From Desulfuromonadaceae bacterium UBA6124 (lineage in GTDB: Bacteria; Desulfobacterota; Desulfuromonadia; Desulfuromonadales; Trichloromonadaceae), in the NCBI GenBank assembly GCA_002423365.1, contig DIVU01000195.1, positions 4,934-12,004 on the forward strand: a DNA stretch of 7,071 nucleotides, given 5' to 3'. The notes beneath the pieces were generated by a model. That model did not search any database. It had not been told where the DNA came from and was given only the letters and a program-made list of their open reading frames with translations. A program made the translations under genes and the position numbers. Of the stretch, positions 1 through 5,756 are shown piece after piece (within the stretch, counting starts at the first letter, position 1; every line of letters starts with the position of its first letter).

Positions 1-305
1 TCGAAGGAGTCGCCGTGGTCGAGATGCAGGCAGATGGGGATGTTCGAGCCCAGCTCGCGGGCCATTTGTACCGCGCCCAGGGCCATGTAGCGCAGCATCG
101 TCTGGTTGGCGTAATCGCGGGCGCCTTTGCTGACCTGCACGATGACCGGCGAGGAAGTTTCCGCGCAGGCCAGGACAATCGCCTGCAACTGCTCAAGGTT
201 ATTGAAGTTGTATGCCGGGATGGCGTAGCCGCCGGTGACCGCCTGCTGAAAGAGTTCCCGGGTGTTGACCAAGCCAAGCTCACTGAAATGCACCGTATTG
301 CCCAT
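1..305 (-). CDS. fba: Class II fructose-bisphosphate aldolase, N-terminal part (cut by the left edge)
   Basis: This is the zinc-dependent (class II) aldolase that cleaves fructose-1,6-bisphosphate to dihydroxyacetone phosphate and glyceraldehyde-3-phosphate, in the cytoplasm, in glycolysis and gluconeogenesis. Only about 101 residues of an enzyme usually over 300 long are in the window. The start MGNTVHF and the segment YAIPAYNFNNLEQLQAI (near residues 27-43) are typical of the family N-terminus. HLDHGDSF (residues 94-101) is the hallmark motif, holding the catalytic Asp (D96) and a zinc-binding His (H97). The ATG at 305-303 is preceded by AGGAGG (complement of 315-320 region) at about 9 bases, which fixes the start. 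The gene is divergent from the GAPDH gene, which uses its product. Tagatose-bisphosphate aldolase shares the motif and cannot be fully excluded from this fragment, but the pairing with GAPDH favours FBP aldolase. Confidence 0.88.
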   Translation of the reverse strand, partial: MGNTVHFSELGLVNTRELFQQAVTGGYAIPAYNFNNLEQLQAIVLACAETSSPVIVQVSKGARDYANQTMLRYMALGAVQMARELGSNIPICLHLDHGDSF

Positions 306-359
306 GACTATCGACCTCCTCGCGCCGTCGCGACCAGTAAGAATTTGAAGGAAACACGC

Positions 360-389
360 CGGTGGCCGTCCTTATCGGGACGGCCACCG
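360..389. repeat. Perfect 12-bp inverted repeat (hairpin) in the fba-GAPDH spacer
   Basis: Bases 360-371 (CGGTGGCCGTCC) are the exact reverse complement of 378-389, with a 6-base loop TTATCG. The GC-rich stem would be very stable. Neither strand has a run of T directly after it, so it does not look like a standard intrinsic terminator. It lies between the likely fba promoter (410-438) and the fba start (305), so it would fold in the 5' leader of the fba mRNA. It could be a leader structure, an attenuator, an mRNA-stabilising hairpin or a protein-binding site. Its function is unknown. Confidence 0.75.
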
Positions 390-409
390 CAAAAGGCCAA
401 ACAGTGTTA

Positions 410-438
410 TTAATACCAGCCAACCCCGGACAAGTCCA
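410..438 (-). promoter_or_regulatory. Possible sigma70-type promoter for fba
   Basis: On the minus strand TGGACT (438-433) and TATTAA (415-410) are 17 bases apart. Each matches four of six consensus bases. This would put the fba transcript start near 403 and give a leader of about 100 bases that contains the hairpin at 360-389. The match is modest and the call rests on spacing and position alone. Confidence 0.35.
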
Positions 439-450
439 GCCGAAATTGCC

Positions 451-478
451 TTGACAAAGGCCCCATGGTCGGATTAAT
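451..478 (+). promoter_or_regulatory. Sigma70-type promoter for the GAPDH gene
   Basis: A perfect -35 box TTGACA (451-456) is followed after 16 bases by ATTAAT (473-478), which matches four of six -10 positions. Transcription would start near 485, giving a leader of about 90 bases before the ATG at 577. The -10 box lies inside the palindrome at 470-481. Confidence 0.6.
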
Positions 479-481
479 CCG
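470..481. promoter_or_regulatory. 12-bp palindrome over the GAPDH -10 box, possible operator
   Basis: CGGATTAATCCG is a perfect palindrome and covers the predicted -10 box ATTAAT. A dimeric repressor bound here would block RNA polymerase. No regulator gene is in the window and I do not recognise the site as that of a known family, so the operator role is inferred from symmetry and position. A chance palindrome around an AT-rich -10 box is possible. Confidence 0.35.
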
Positions 482-562
482 TAGAGACAAAGGACGCGCC
501 AGAAAAATTGTGCATCGCTGTTTTTGCGGAGCCCCGACCGGATTCCGCCCCCATATTTCCCC

Positions 563-571
563 AGAAGGGAG
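563..571 (+). promoter_or_regulatory. Ribosome binding site that sets the GAPDH start
   Basis: AGAAGGGAG ends 5 bases before the ATG at 577. The same frame is open upstream to a TTG at 508, but that codon has no Shine-Dalgarno sequence and lies only about 20 bases after the predicted transcript start. The ATG at 577 is therefore preferred. Confidence 0.7.
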
Positions 572-576
572 TTCCC

Positions 577-2022
577 ATGCCGATCGACAAACAGGAAGCC
601 TATTTCAAGGACTGGAAAAGCCGCGAGGAAATCGCCGAAGCGATGGTCCCCCTGGTCGGCCGCCTCTACCGTAACCACGGCGTGATCACGACGGTTTACG
701 GCCGCTCGCTGGTACACGGCTCGACCATCGACATTCTCAAGGCGCATCGCTTCGCCCGGCAGATTCTCGAAACCGAGCTCTGGGTGCGAGACACCGCGCC
801 GCTGCTCGAAGCAATGACCCGGCTCGACCTGGCTCCGGCGCGCATCGACATCGGCAAGCTGACCGTGCGTTACCAGGCCCAGGCGGCGGGGACGTCCGTC
901 GACGATTTCGTACGCCGGGAACTGGCCGCGGTCAACACCGGCAAGAAAGCCCTGCTCAGCGAACCACGGGATGTGGTCCTTTACGGTTTCGGCCGCATCG
1001 GCCGCCTCTTGGCGCGGATTCTCATCGAACAGACCGGCGGCGGCGACAAGCTGCGCCTGCGCGCCGCCGTGGTGCGCAAGGGCGGGCCGGATGATCTCGT
1101 CAAGCGCGCCAGCCTGCTGCGCCGCGATTCGGTGCACGGATACTTCAACGGCACCATCCGCATCGACGAGGCAGAAAACGCGATCATCGCCAACGGCAAC
1201 ATGATCCGCATTATCTACGCCGACGCCCCGGAGAGTATCGACTATACCCAGTACGGCATCCGTAACGCCCTATTGGTGGATAACACCGGCAAGTGGCGGG
1301 ACCGCGCCGGCCTGAGCCGACATCTGCAAGCCCAGGGGATCGACAAGGTCATTCTCACCGCTCCCGGCAAGGGAGATCTGCCCAATGTCGTCTTCGGCAT
1401 CAACAACGAACTGCTCACCGCCGAGGAACGGATCTACACGGCGGCCAGCTGCACCACCAACGCTATCGTCCCGGCTCTCAAGGCGGTGCACGATCAGTAT
1501 GGCATCGTCCACGGCCATGTGGAAACCTGCCACTCCTACACCAACGACCAGAACCTGATCGACAACTACCACGAGAGTTCCCGGCGGGGGCGCAGCGCCC
1601 CGCTCAACATGGTTATCACCGAAACGGGCGCCGCTAAGGCGGTGGCCAAGGCCCTGCCCGAACTGGCCGGAAAACTGACCGGGAACGCCATCCGCGTACC
1701 GACTCCGAACGTGTCGCTGGCGATCCTCAACCTGACCCTGGGAAAAGCGACTACCGTCGCCGAACTGAACAAATATCTGCGGGATGTCTCCCTCGATTCC
1801 CCCTTGCAGAATCAAATCGACTACACCAACTCACCGGAAGTCGTCTCCAGCGATTTCGTCGGCAGCCGTTATGCCGGGGTGGTCGATTCACTGGCGACCA
1901 TCGTCGAGGGCAATCGGGTGGTCCTTTACGTCTGGTACGATAACGAATTCGGCTACAGTTGCCAGGTGGTGCGCCTGCTCGACAAGGTCGCCGGACTGGA
2001 ACTGCCGACACTGCCCAACTGA
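577..2022 (+). CDS. Glyceraldehyde-3-phosphate dehydrogenase, long form (481 residues)
   Basis: It catalyses reversible, phosphate-dependent oxidation of glyceraldehyde-3-phosphate to 1,3-bisphosphoglycerate in the cytoplasm. Ordinary GAPDHs are about 330-340 residues; here the family fold begins only near residue 132, after a roughly 130-residue extension of unknown role. The Rossmann glycine motif GFGRIGR is at 137-143. ASCTTN holds the nucleophile Cys292. CHSYTNDQ supplies the catalytic His319. IRVPTPNVS (372-380) contains the substrate-binding Arg373, and WYDNEFGYS (453-461) matches the conserved C-terminal cofactor and active-site motif, so the enzyme should be active. Long GAPDHs of this kind occur in several Proteobacteria, often beside a standard one. 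At the end of the second beta strand, where NAD-specific enzymes have Asn-Asp, this protein has Arg167-Lys168, which hints at NADP use (inference). It has its own promoter and is divergent from fba. I leave the symbol blank because gap numbering differs between organisms. Confidence 0.93.
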   Translation: MPIDKQEAYFKDWKSREEIAEAMVPLVGRLYRNHGVITTVYGRSLVHGSTIDILKAHRFARQILETELWVRDTAPLLEAMTRLDLAPARIDIGKLTVRYQAQAAGTSVDDFVRRELAAVNTGKKALLSEPRDVVLYGFGRIGRLLARILIEQTGGGDKLRLRAAVVRKGGPDDLVKRASLLRRDSVHGYFNGTIRIDEAENAIIANGNMIRIIYADAPESIDYTQYGIRNALLVDNTGKWRDRAGLSRHLQAQGIDKVILTAPGKGDLPNVVFGINNELLTAEERIYTAASCTTNAIVPALKAVHDQYGIVHGHVETCHSYTNDQNLIDNYHESSRRGRSAPLNMVITETGAAKAVAKALPELAGKLTGNAIRVPTPNVSLAILNLTLGKATTVAELNKYLRDVSLDSPLQNQIDYTNSPEVVSSDFVGSRYAGVVDSLATIVEGNRVVLYVWYDNEFGYSCQVVRLLDKVAGLELPTLPN

Positions 2023-2038
2023 GACGCCTCGCCCCTAC

Positions 2039-2076
2039 AAAAAACGGCCGGTCCCTTGCGGGATCGGCCGTTTTTT
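2039..2076. terminator. Bidirectional intrinsic terminator between the GAPDH gene and rpsU
   Basis: Two 17-base arms (2039-2055 and 2060-2076) pair around a TTGC loop, with 16 Watson-Crick pairs and one G-U pair. The left arm begins with six A and the right arm ends with six T, so both strands give a GC-rich stem followed by a U tract. It lies 16 bases after the GAPDH stop codon and 23 bases past the rpsU stop on the other strand, so it probably ends both convergent transcripts. Confidence 0.9.
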
Positions 2077-2099
2077 CGTTACCGTCTATGGCGACGAGG

Positions 2100-2294
2100 C
2101 TAGTCGCGCTTCATCAGGCGCATTTTCTTGCGCAGACGACGCTGGGCCTCCTTCTCCTTGCGCTTGCGCTTGACGCTGGGTTTTTCGTAAAACTTGCGCT
2201 GCTTCATTTCACGAAAGAGTCCCTCTTGCTGCAACTTGCGCTTGAGCACCCGGATGGCCTTTTCGACGTTGTTGTCGACGACCTGGATTTCCAC
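2100..2294 (-). CDS. rpsU: Small ribosomal subunit protein bS21
   Basis: This is ribosomal protein S21 of the 30S subunit, a small basic protein near the anti-Shine-Dalgarno end of 16S rRNA that helps initiation. The start MEIQVVDNN, the segment FREMKQRKFYEKPSVK and the Lys/Arg-rich tail ending LRKKMRLMKRD are characteristic. I chose the GTG at 2294-2292 (64 residues). A TTG two codons upstream (2300) abuts the Shine-Dalgarno sequence with no spacer, whereas the GTG sits 6 bases from it. Next upstream on the same strand is the RlmL-type methyltransferase, ending 104 bases before the S21 ribosome binding site. No clear terminator lies between them, so read-through is possible beside the gene's own promoter. 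Many related bacteria carry two rpsU copies; whether this one does cannot be seen here. Confidence 0.95.
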   Translation of the reverse strand: MEIQVVDNNVEKAIRVLKRKLQQEGLFREMKQRKFYEKPSVKRKRKEKEAQRRLRKKMRLMKRD

Positions 2295-2300
2295 TGACAA

Positions 2301-2307
2301 TCACCTC
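2301..2307 (-). promoter_or_regulatory. Ribosome binding site that decides the rpsU start
   Basis: GAGGTGA on the minus strand is a strong match to the anti-Shine-Dalgarno sequence. It leaves a 6-base spacer to GTG at 2294 but none to TTG at 2300, so GTG is the likely start. Confidence 0.7.
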
Positions 2308-2355
2308 GCTTTCCGAACCGTATCGTCCGATCCTCACGAATCGAGACAAGGCGAA

Positions 2356-2384
2356 AATTTAACCCAATTTTTTATTGAAAGCAA
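2356..2384 (-). promoter_or_regulatory. Possible promoter for rpsU in an AT-rich spacer
   Basis: The stretch 2350-2395 is strikingly AT-rich for this GC-rich window. On the minus strand TTGCTT (2384-2379) is followed after 17 bases by TAAATT (2361-2356). The matches are three and four of six, with ideal spacing and an A-rich spacer. It would give a leader of about 55 bases before the rpsU GTG. Confidence 0.45.
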
Positions 2385-2404
2385 CAAAATAATCCCGCTC
2401 CGCG

Positions 2405-3517
2405 TCAGCTCCCGGAACCCCACAGGGTGATGGGAATGCCGCCGTTACGCAGCCGGGCGAGGCGTTTCAGCGGCAGTTCGACGGCCGCCGCCAGAGTATC
2501 GTCCGGACAAAGAAAAGCGAGGCGCCAGTCGGGGAAACGCTCACGACAAACTCGACCGAGGGTGCGATAGAGCGGGCGCAAATCCTCTTCGGCCCCGACC
2601 CGCTTGCCATAGGGGGGATTACAGAGGAGCAACCCCGAATCAGCGGGGGCCATGGCATCGGCCAGCTCTTCCTGACGCAGTTCGAGCAGCTCCGCGACCC
2701 CGGCGCGGGCAGCGTTGCGCCGTGCCGCCTCAAAACTGGCCGCGTCCCGCTCGCCGCCACGGAGAATCGGGGTCGCCGGCAGCTCTGCCCGTCGCGCTTC
2801 GACGGTCAAGACCTCCCAGAGTCCCGGCCGGAAGCCGGGCCAATCCATGAAGGCAAAGCGCCTTTCCAGTCCCGGTGCCCGCCGCCGAGCGAGCCAGGCC
2901 CCTTCAACCAGAAAGGTTCCCGAGCCGCACAGGGGATCGACTAGCGGCGTCGTGCCGTCCCAGCCCAGCAGCAGCAGAATACCGGCGGCGAGATTCTCCC
3001 GCAGCGGCGCCTGGGCGGTCTCGCCGCGATAGCCCCGGCGGTGCAGCAGTTCCCCGGACGAATCGATGGAGAGCTGGCAGATATCCTCCTCGAAGCGAGC
3101 CAAAATCAGCTGTTCCGCTCCGCCACGCGGCCCCGCTTCCCGGCCGAGGGCGCGGTCGGCGGCTTCGCCGAGGGCGGCGGCGATGCGCTCGCTGTGATTG
3201 AGCCGCGAATGGTGGCAGGTGACCCGCGTCTGCAAACCGGCATCGGGACGGAGAAAACGCCCCCAGGGGAGACGCGAGGCCTTGCGATAGAGGTCGGGAA
3301 AATCCCGCGCCTTGAAGCTGGCCAGGCGCACCAGCACCCGGCTGGCGACGCGGGAATGGAGGTTGGCCAGATAGATTTCCCGCAGGCCGCCGGAAAACTC
3401 CACCCCCCCCGCCACCGCTCGGGCGTCGCTGAGGCCGAGGGCGAGCAGTTCGGCGGCGCAGACTTCTTCCAGCCCCGGCGGGGTGACGGCAAAAAGCTCT
3501 TCTTTCGTATTTTTCAA
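2405..3517 (-). CDS. rlmL: THUMP-domain class I RNA methyltransferase, RlmL type (23S rRNA guanine-N2)
   Basis: The protein (370 residues) has an N-terminal THUMP RNA-binding region (roughly residues 40-160) and a C-terminal SAM-dependent methyltransferase domain. HRRGYR (159-164) and PLRENLAAGILLLLGW (171-186) lead into the SAM-binding motif DPLCGSGTF (194-202). The catalytic motif NPPYGKR (300-306) is typical of N2-guanine methyltransferases. By homology it should make m2G in 23S rRNA (position 2445 in E. coli numbering). E. coli RlmKL is about 700 residues with a second methyltransferase domain; this is the single-domain form seen in many other bacteria. TrmN/Trm14-type tRNA methyltransferases have the same architecture, so the exact target is not certain. 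The TTG start (3517-3515) is supported by GGGAG at 3528-3524 with a 6-base spacer and no better ATG. It lies upstream of rpsU on the same strand, another ribosome gene. Confidence 0.85.
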   Translation of the reverse strand: MKNTKEELFAVTPPGLEEVCAAELLALGLSDARAVAGGVEFSGGLREIYLANLHSRVASRVLVRLASFKARDFPDLYRKASRLPWGRFLRPDAGLQTRVTCHHSRLNHSERIAAALGEAADRALGREAGPRGGAEQLILARFEEDICQLSIDSSGELLHRRGYRGETAQAPLRENLAAGILLLLGWDGTTPLVDPLCGSGTFLVEGAWLARRRAPGLERRFAFMDWPGFRPGLWEVLTVEARRAELPATPILRGGERDAASFEAARRNAARAGVAELLELRQEELADAMAPADSGLLLCNPPYGKRVGAEEDLRPLYRTLGRVCRERFPDWRLAFLCPDDTLAAAVELPLKRLARLRNGGIPITLWGSGS

Positions 3518-3554
3518 AAGGATCTCCCGGAACAGCCGTTTTCAGCCATCCCCC

Positions 3555-3583
3555 GGATTGTGGGTTAAGAAACGCGGGATAAT
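3555..3583 (+). promoter_or_regulatory. Weak candidate promoter for the DUF815 ATPase gene
   Basis: The divergent spacer (3518-3655) contains GATAAT (3578-3583), five of six matches to a -10 box. The -35 region at the right distance (3555-3560, GGATTG) is poor; a TTGTGG at 3558 is too close. I see no convincing minus-strand promoter for rlmL in the same spacer. Only the -10 element supports this call. Confidence 0.25.
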
Positions 3584-3655
3584 CTGCTACCATGGGCCGA
3601 CGGTTCAAGACCAAGGCCGTCAGATCCTATCCCAACCGAAGAGGAAATCGCCACC

Positions 3656-4585
3656 ATGAATTTCAATTCCAATTCCATCGATATCGATTGGAGCTACCTG
3701 CTCGACCGTGTGGAACACCTGATGGACCTCGGCGAAGAATTTCTGACCCGCAAGCTGGCGGAATACCAGTTCGACCCGGCCCTGCTCGAAACCATCATCG
3801 CCTGGCGCTGGCAACAGGAGAACCAGAGCGGCTACCTGCATCCCATCGTCCACCCCGATCTCCCCGACCATGCCGACCTGCTCGGCATCGACCCGGTCTT
3901 GATCCGGTTGCGCCAGAATACCCGCCAGTTCGTCCACGGCCTGCCGGCCAACAACGTGCTCCTCTGGGGCGCCCGGGGCACCGGCAAATCCTCGGCGGTC
4001 AAGGGGTTGCTCGGCGAATTCGCCGGCGCCGGCCTGCGCCTGGTCGAGGTGCGCAAGGAAGACCTCTTTCAACTGTCGGCCATCACCGAACTGCTGCGCC
4101 CCCACCCTTACCGCTTCATGCTCTTCTGCGACGATCTTTCCTTCGACGAATCGGAAGTGGACTACCGCGAACTCAAGGCCCTGCTCGAAGGGGGAATCGA
4201 GGCGCGGCCGGAGAATCTGCTGATTTACGCCACCAGCAACCGCCGCCACCTGATGCCGGAACGCCTGCATGACAATACCGGCGGCGAAGAAATCCATCCC
4301 GAGGAAGCGATCGCCGAGAAGATTTCCCTTTCCGACCGCTTCGGGATCACTCTCGGTTTCTATCCGACCACCCAGGACAGCTACCTGGAGATCGTCCGCC
4401 ATCTGGCCCGTGGACGGAAGTTGCCCATCAGTGAAGCCGAACTTGCCGCCGAGTCGCTGGAATGGGCCATGCTGCGCGGCGCCCGCTCGGGGCGGGTGGC
4501 CCGCCAGTTCATTGACGACCTGACCGGGCGCCTGTTGCTGCAAGACAAACCTAAAAAACCCGGGAAAAAATTGAAATCCCGGTAA
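3656..4585 (+). CDS. DUF815-family AAA+ ATPase of unknown function
   Basis: A cytoplasmic P-loop ATPase of 309 residues without signal peptide or membrane segment. The Walker A motif is GARGTGKS (105-112) in the context NNVLLWGARGTGKS. Walker B is FMLFCDDLSF (154-163). The sensor-1 strand LLIYATSNRRHL (188-199) has Asn195. SDRFG (226-230) and SGRVARQF (278-285) provide the arginines expected for an arginine finger and sensor 2. The segment LRPHPYRFMLFCDDLSFDESEVDY and the following GGIEARPENLLIYATSN are typical of DUF815 proteins, whose role is not established. The N-terminal 80 residues are mostly helical and the tail is Lys-rich (PKKPGKKLKSR). GAGGAA at 3641-3646 precedes the ATG by 9 bases. 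The following cytochrome gene starts 67 bases on, with its own promoter, so co-function is not implied. Confidence 0.85.
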   Translation: MNFNSNSIDIDWSYLLDRVEHLMDLGEEFLTRKLAEYQFDPALLETIIAWRWQQENQSGYLHPIVHPDLPDHADLLGIDPVLIRLRQNTRQFVHGLPANNVLLWGARGTGKSSAVKGLLGEFAGAGLRLVEVRKEDLFQLSAITELLRPHPYRFMLFCDDLSFDESEVDYRELKALLEGGIEARPENLLIYATSNRRHLMPERLHDNTGGEEIHPEEAIAEKISLSDRFGITLGFYPTTQDSYLEIVRHLARGRKLPISEAELAAESLEWAMLRGARSGRVARQFIDDLTGRLLLQDKPKKPGKKLKSR

Positions 4586-4593
4586 ATTAATGT

Positions 4594-4622
4594 TTGGCCT
4601 GGGATGGTTATCCCCCTATAAT
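4594..4622 (+). promoter_or_regulatory. Sigma70-type promoter for the cytochrome gene
   Basis: A perfect -10 box TATAAT (4617-4622) lies 17 bases after TTGGCC (4594-4599), a four-of-six -35 match. Transcription would start near 4629, only about 25 bases before the ATG. The promoter spacer contains a small inverted repeat, GGGAT (4601-4605) with ATCCC (4610-4614), which could be a protein-binding site or chance. A 6-bp inverted repeat at 4560-4582, at the end of the upstream gene, has no T run after it and is not called as a terminator. Confidence 0.6.
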
Positions 4623-4652
4623 TCACAGGAAATCGATTCTTTCGGAGGTCCG

Positions 4653-4967
4653 ATGAAAGTTCTCCGGTTATTGGCGCTGGTTCTTCTGCTGCTGGCTCCC
4701 AGCATCCTGCAAGCCCGCTGGATCAAGGACAAAATCCTCTATACGGTCGCTGATGCCGGCGACGTGGAGTTCAGCCATTACCGACATCTGGAGATTTTGG
4801 GCAACAACTGCCCGAGCTGCCACAACGATATCTTTCACATCGTCACCACCAAGAATCCCGAAACGACCATGAAGGCCATGGAAGAAGGGAAATCCTGCGG
4901 CGCCTGTCACGACGGCACCAAGGCCTTCACCGTCGCCGACAACTGCGACGCCTGTCATGCCCAATAA
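4653..4967 (+). CDS. Secreted triheme c-type cytochrome, single c7-type domain
   Basis: A 104-residue precursor for a periplasmic electron carrier. Residues 1-21 form a Sec signal peptide (MKVLRLLALVLLLLAPSILQA) with likely cleavage after the Ala at 21. Three CxxCH heme sites follow: CPSCH (53-57), CGACH (82-86) and CDACH (98-102). FSHYRH (40-45) matches the N-terminal histidine pair of PpcA-type c7 cytochromes, which provide distal ligands for two hemes. The His that ligates the remaining heme in PpcA, just before the second CxxCH here, is replaced by Glu78; Met73 and Met76 are close by, as in the c7 domains of the Geobacter 12-heme protein GSU1996, where that heme is His/Met ligated (inference for this protein). 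The start was chosen at 4653 because GGAGG (4644-4648) and the signal peptide begin there, although the frame is open upstream to 4590. Its redox partners are not in the window. Confidence 0.9.
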   Translation: MKVLRLLALVLLLLAPSILQARWIKDKILYTVADAGDVEFSHYRHLEILGNNCPSCHNDIFHIVTTKNPETTMKAMEEGKSCGACHDGTKAFTVADNCDACHAQ

Positions 4968-5027
4968 ACCCGAACCGGCGGGACCCTTCATGATTCCCCC
5001 GGCGCCGGGCCTACCGGAACGAAACCC

Positions 5028-5756
5028 ATGTCCTACTTAAAATATTTCAAAACGGGGCAAAAAATTCTGCTCGCCGCCCCCCCCGGCGACGGCGCCATCA
5101 GCCGCACCGAAACCCTGACCACCTATCTGCAGGAGATGGGCAAGGGACATTTCGATCTGCTGCTCCCCTACGGCGGACAGGAAGAAGAGAGCTATCCATT
5201 CGCCGCCGACATGCCCCTCAGCCTCACCTCGGAAGCCTTCGGCCTCGGGCTCAAATTGAGCTGCCGTTTCGCCGCGCGCCGCGACAATGACGTCATCCGT
5301 GTTCAGCTCGGCGACGACCTGCAGGTCTTCCAGCGCCGGGGCTCTCCCCGCGTCGACCTCCAAGCCGGGGTGCGCTACACCAAGGGGCGCGGGACCCTGC
5401 GCACCTTTCGCGACCAGTGGGAAAAGAACATCCGCATCCTCCACGGCGGCGGCGACCTGAGCAAGCTCGGCACCTTTCCGCGCCGGGAGATCAATCTCGG
5501 CAGCGGCGGCGTCCGCTTCGACGTGAAGGCTCCGGTGGAAGTCGCCGACCTCTGCCTGGTGCTGATCGACTACGGCCAGTCTCCGCCCATCTGCTCCCTG
5601 GCCGAAGTCGTCTGGACCAAGCCGACGGAAAGCCCGGAGCGCTTCAGCACCGGCATGCGCTTCGTTTCCCTCCTCGACGCCGACCTGAAACGCCTGGAAA
5701 ACCTCATCCGCGAACAGCAGAAAAATCCCCTGGCCAAAGAAGAGCTGGAGGTCTAA
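5028..5756 (+). CDS. PilZ-domain protein, YcgR-like (probable c-di-GMP effector)
   Basis: A 242-residue soluble protein with a two-part layout like YcgR. The N-terminal domain (about 1-98) resembles the YcgR/PilZN beta-barrel, with the segment GQKILLAAPP and later LTSEAFGLGLKLSCRF. The C-terminal PilZ domain (about 99-225) begins with QRRGSPRVDL, holding the RxxxR c-di-GMP motif (R104-R108). The second PilZ motif, usually [D/N]xSxxG, reads NLGSGG (156-161), with Gly where Ser is expected. The end STGMRFVSL (207-215) is the last PilZ strand, followed by a helical tail. The stretch between the two motifs, 47 residues, is longer than in most PilZ domains. Such proteins bind c-di-GMP and tune motility or other outputs, but no flagellar or pilus gene is nearby. 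The ribosome binding site (CGGAACGA, weak) is about 6 bases from the ATG. The stop codon overlaps that of aat on the other strand. Confidence 0.85.
   Translation: MSYLKYFKTGQKILLAAPPGDGAISRTETLTTYLQEMGKGHFDLLLPYGGQEEESYPFAADMPLSLTSEAFGLGLKLSCRFAARRDNDVIRVQLGDDLQVFQRRGSPRVDLQAGVRYTKGRGTLRTFRDQWEKNIRILHGGGDLSKLGTFPRREINLGSGGVRFDVKAPVEVADLCLVLIDYGQSPPICSLAEVVWTKPTESPERFSTGMRFVSLLDADLKRLENLIREQQKNPLAKEELEV

Noticed and set aside
15..413. Plus-strand open frame opposite fba
   Set aside because: The minus-strand reading gives the class II aldolase motif HLDHGDSF and a good ribosome binding site; the plus reading has neither.
280..1137. Open frame of about 285 codons on the minus strand opposite the GAPDH start
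   Set aside because: It would cover the GAPDH promoter and the fba start in another frame, and shows no domain or start signal.
3620..4543. Long open frame on the minus strand opposite the DUF815 ATPase gene
   Set aside because: It lacks recognisable motifs or a ribosome binding site and mirrors a well-supported gene with Walker motifs. GC-rich codon bias leaves such antisense frames open.
4560..4582. Inverted repeat CCGGGA/TCCCGG at the end of the DUF815 gene as a terminator
   Set aside because: It lies inside the coding sequence and is not followed by a run of T.
4975..5008. Inverted repeat CCGGCG/CGCCGG between the cytochrome and PilZ genes as a terminator
   Set aside because: The stem is short, the loop is long (22 bases) and no T run follows.
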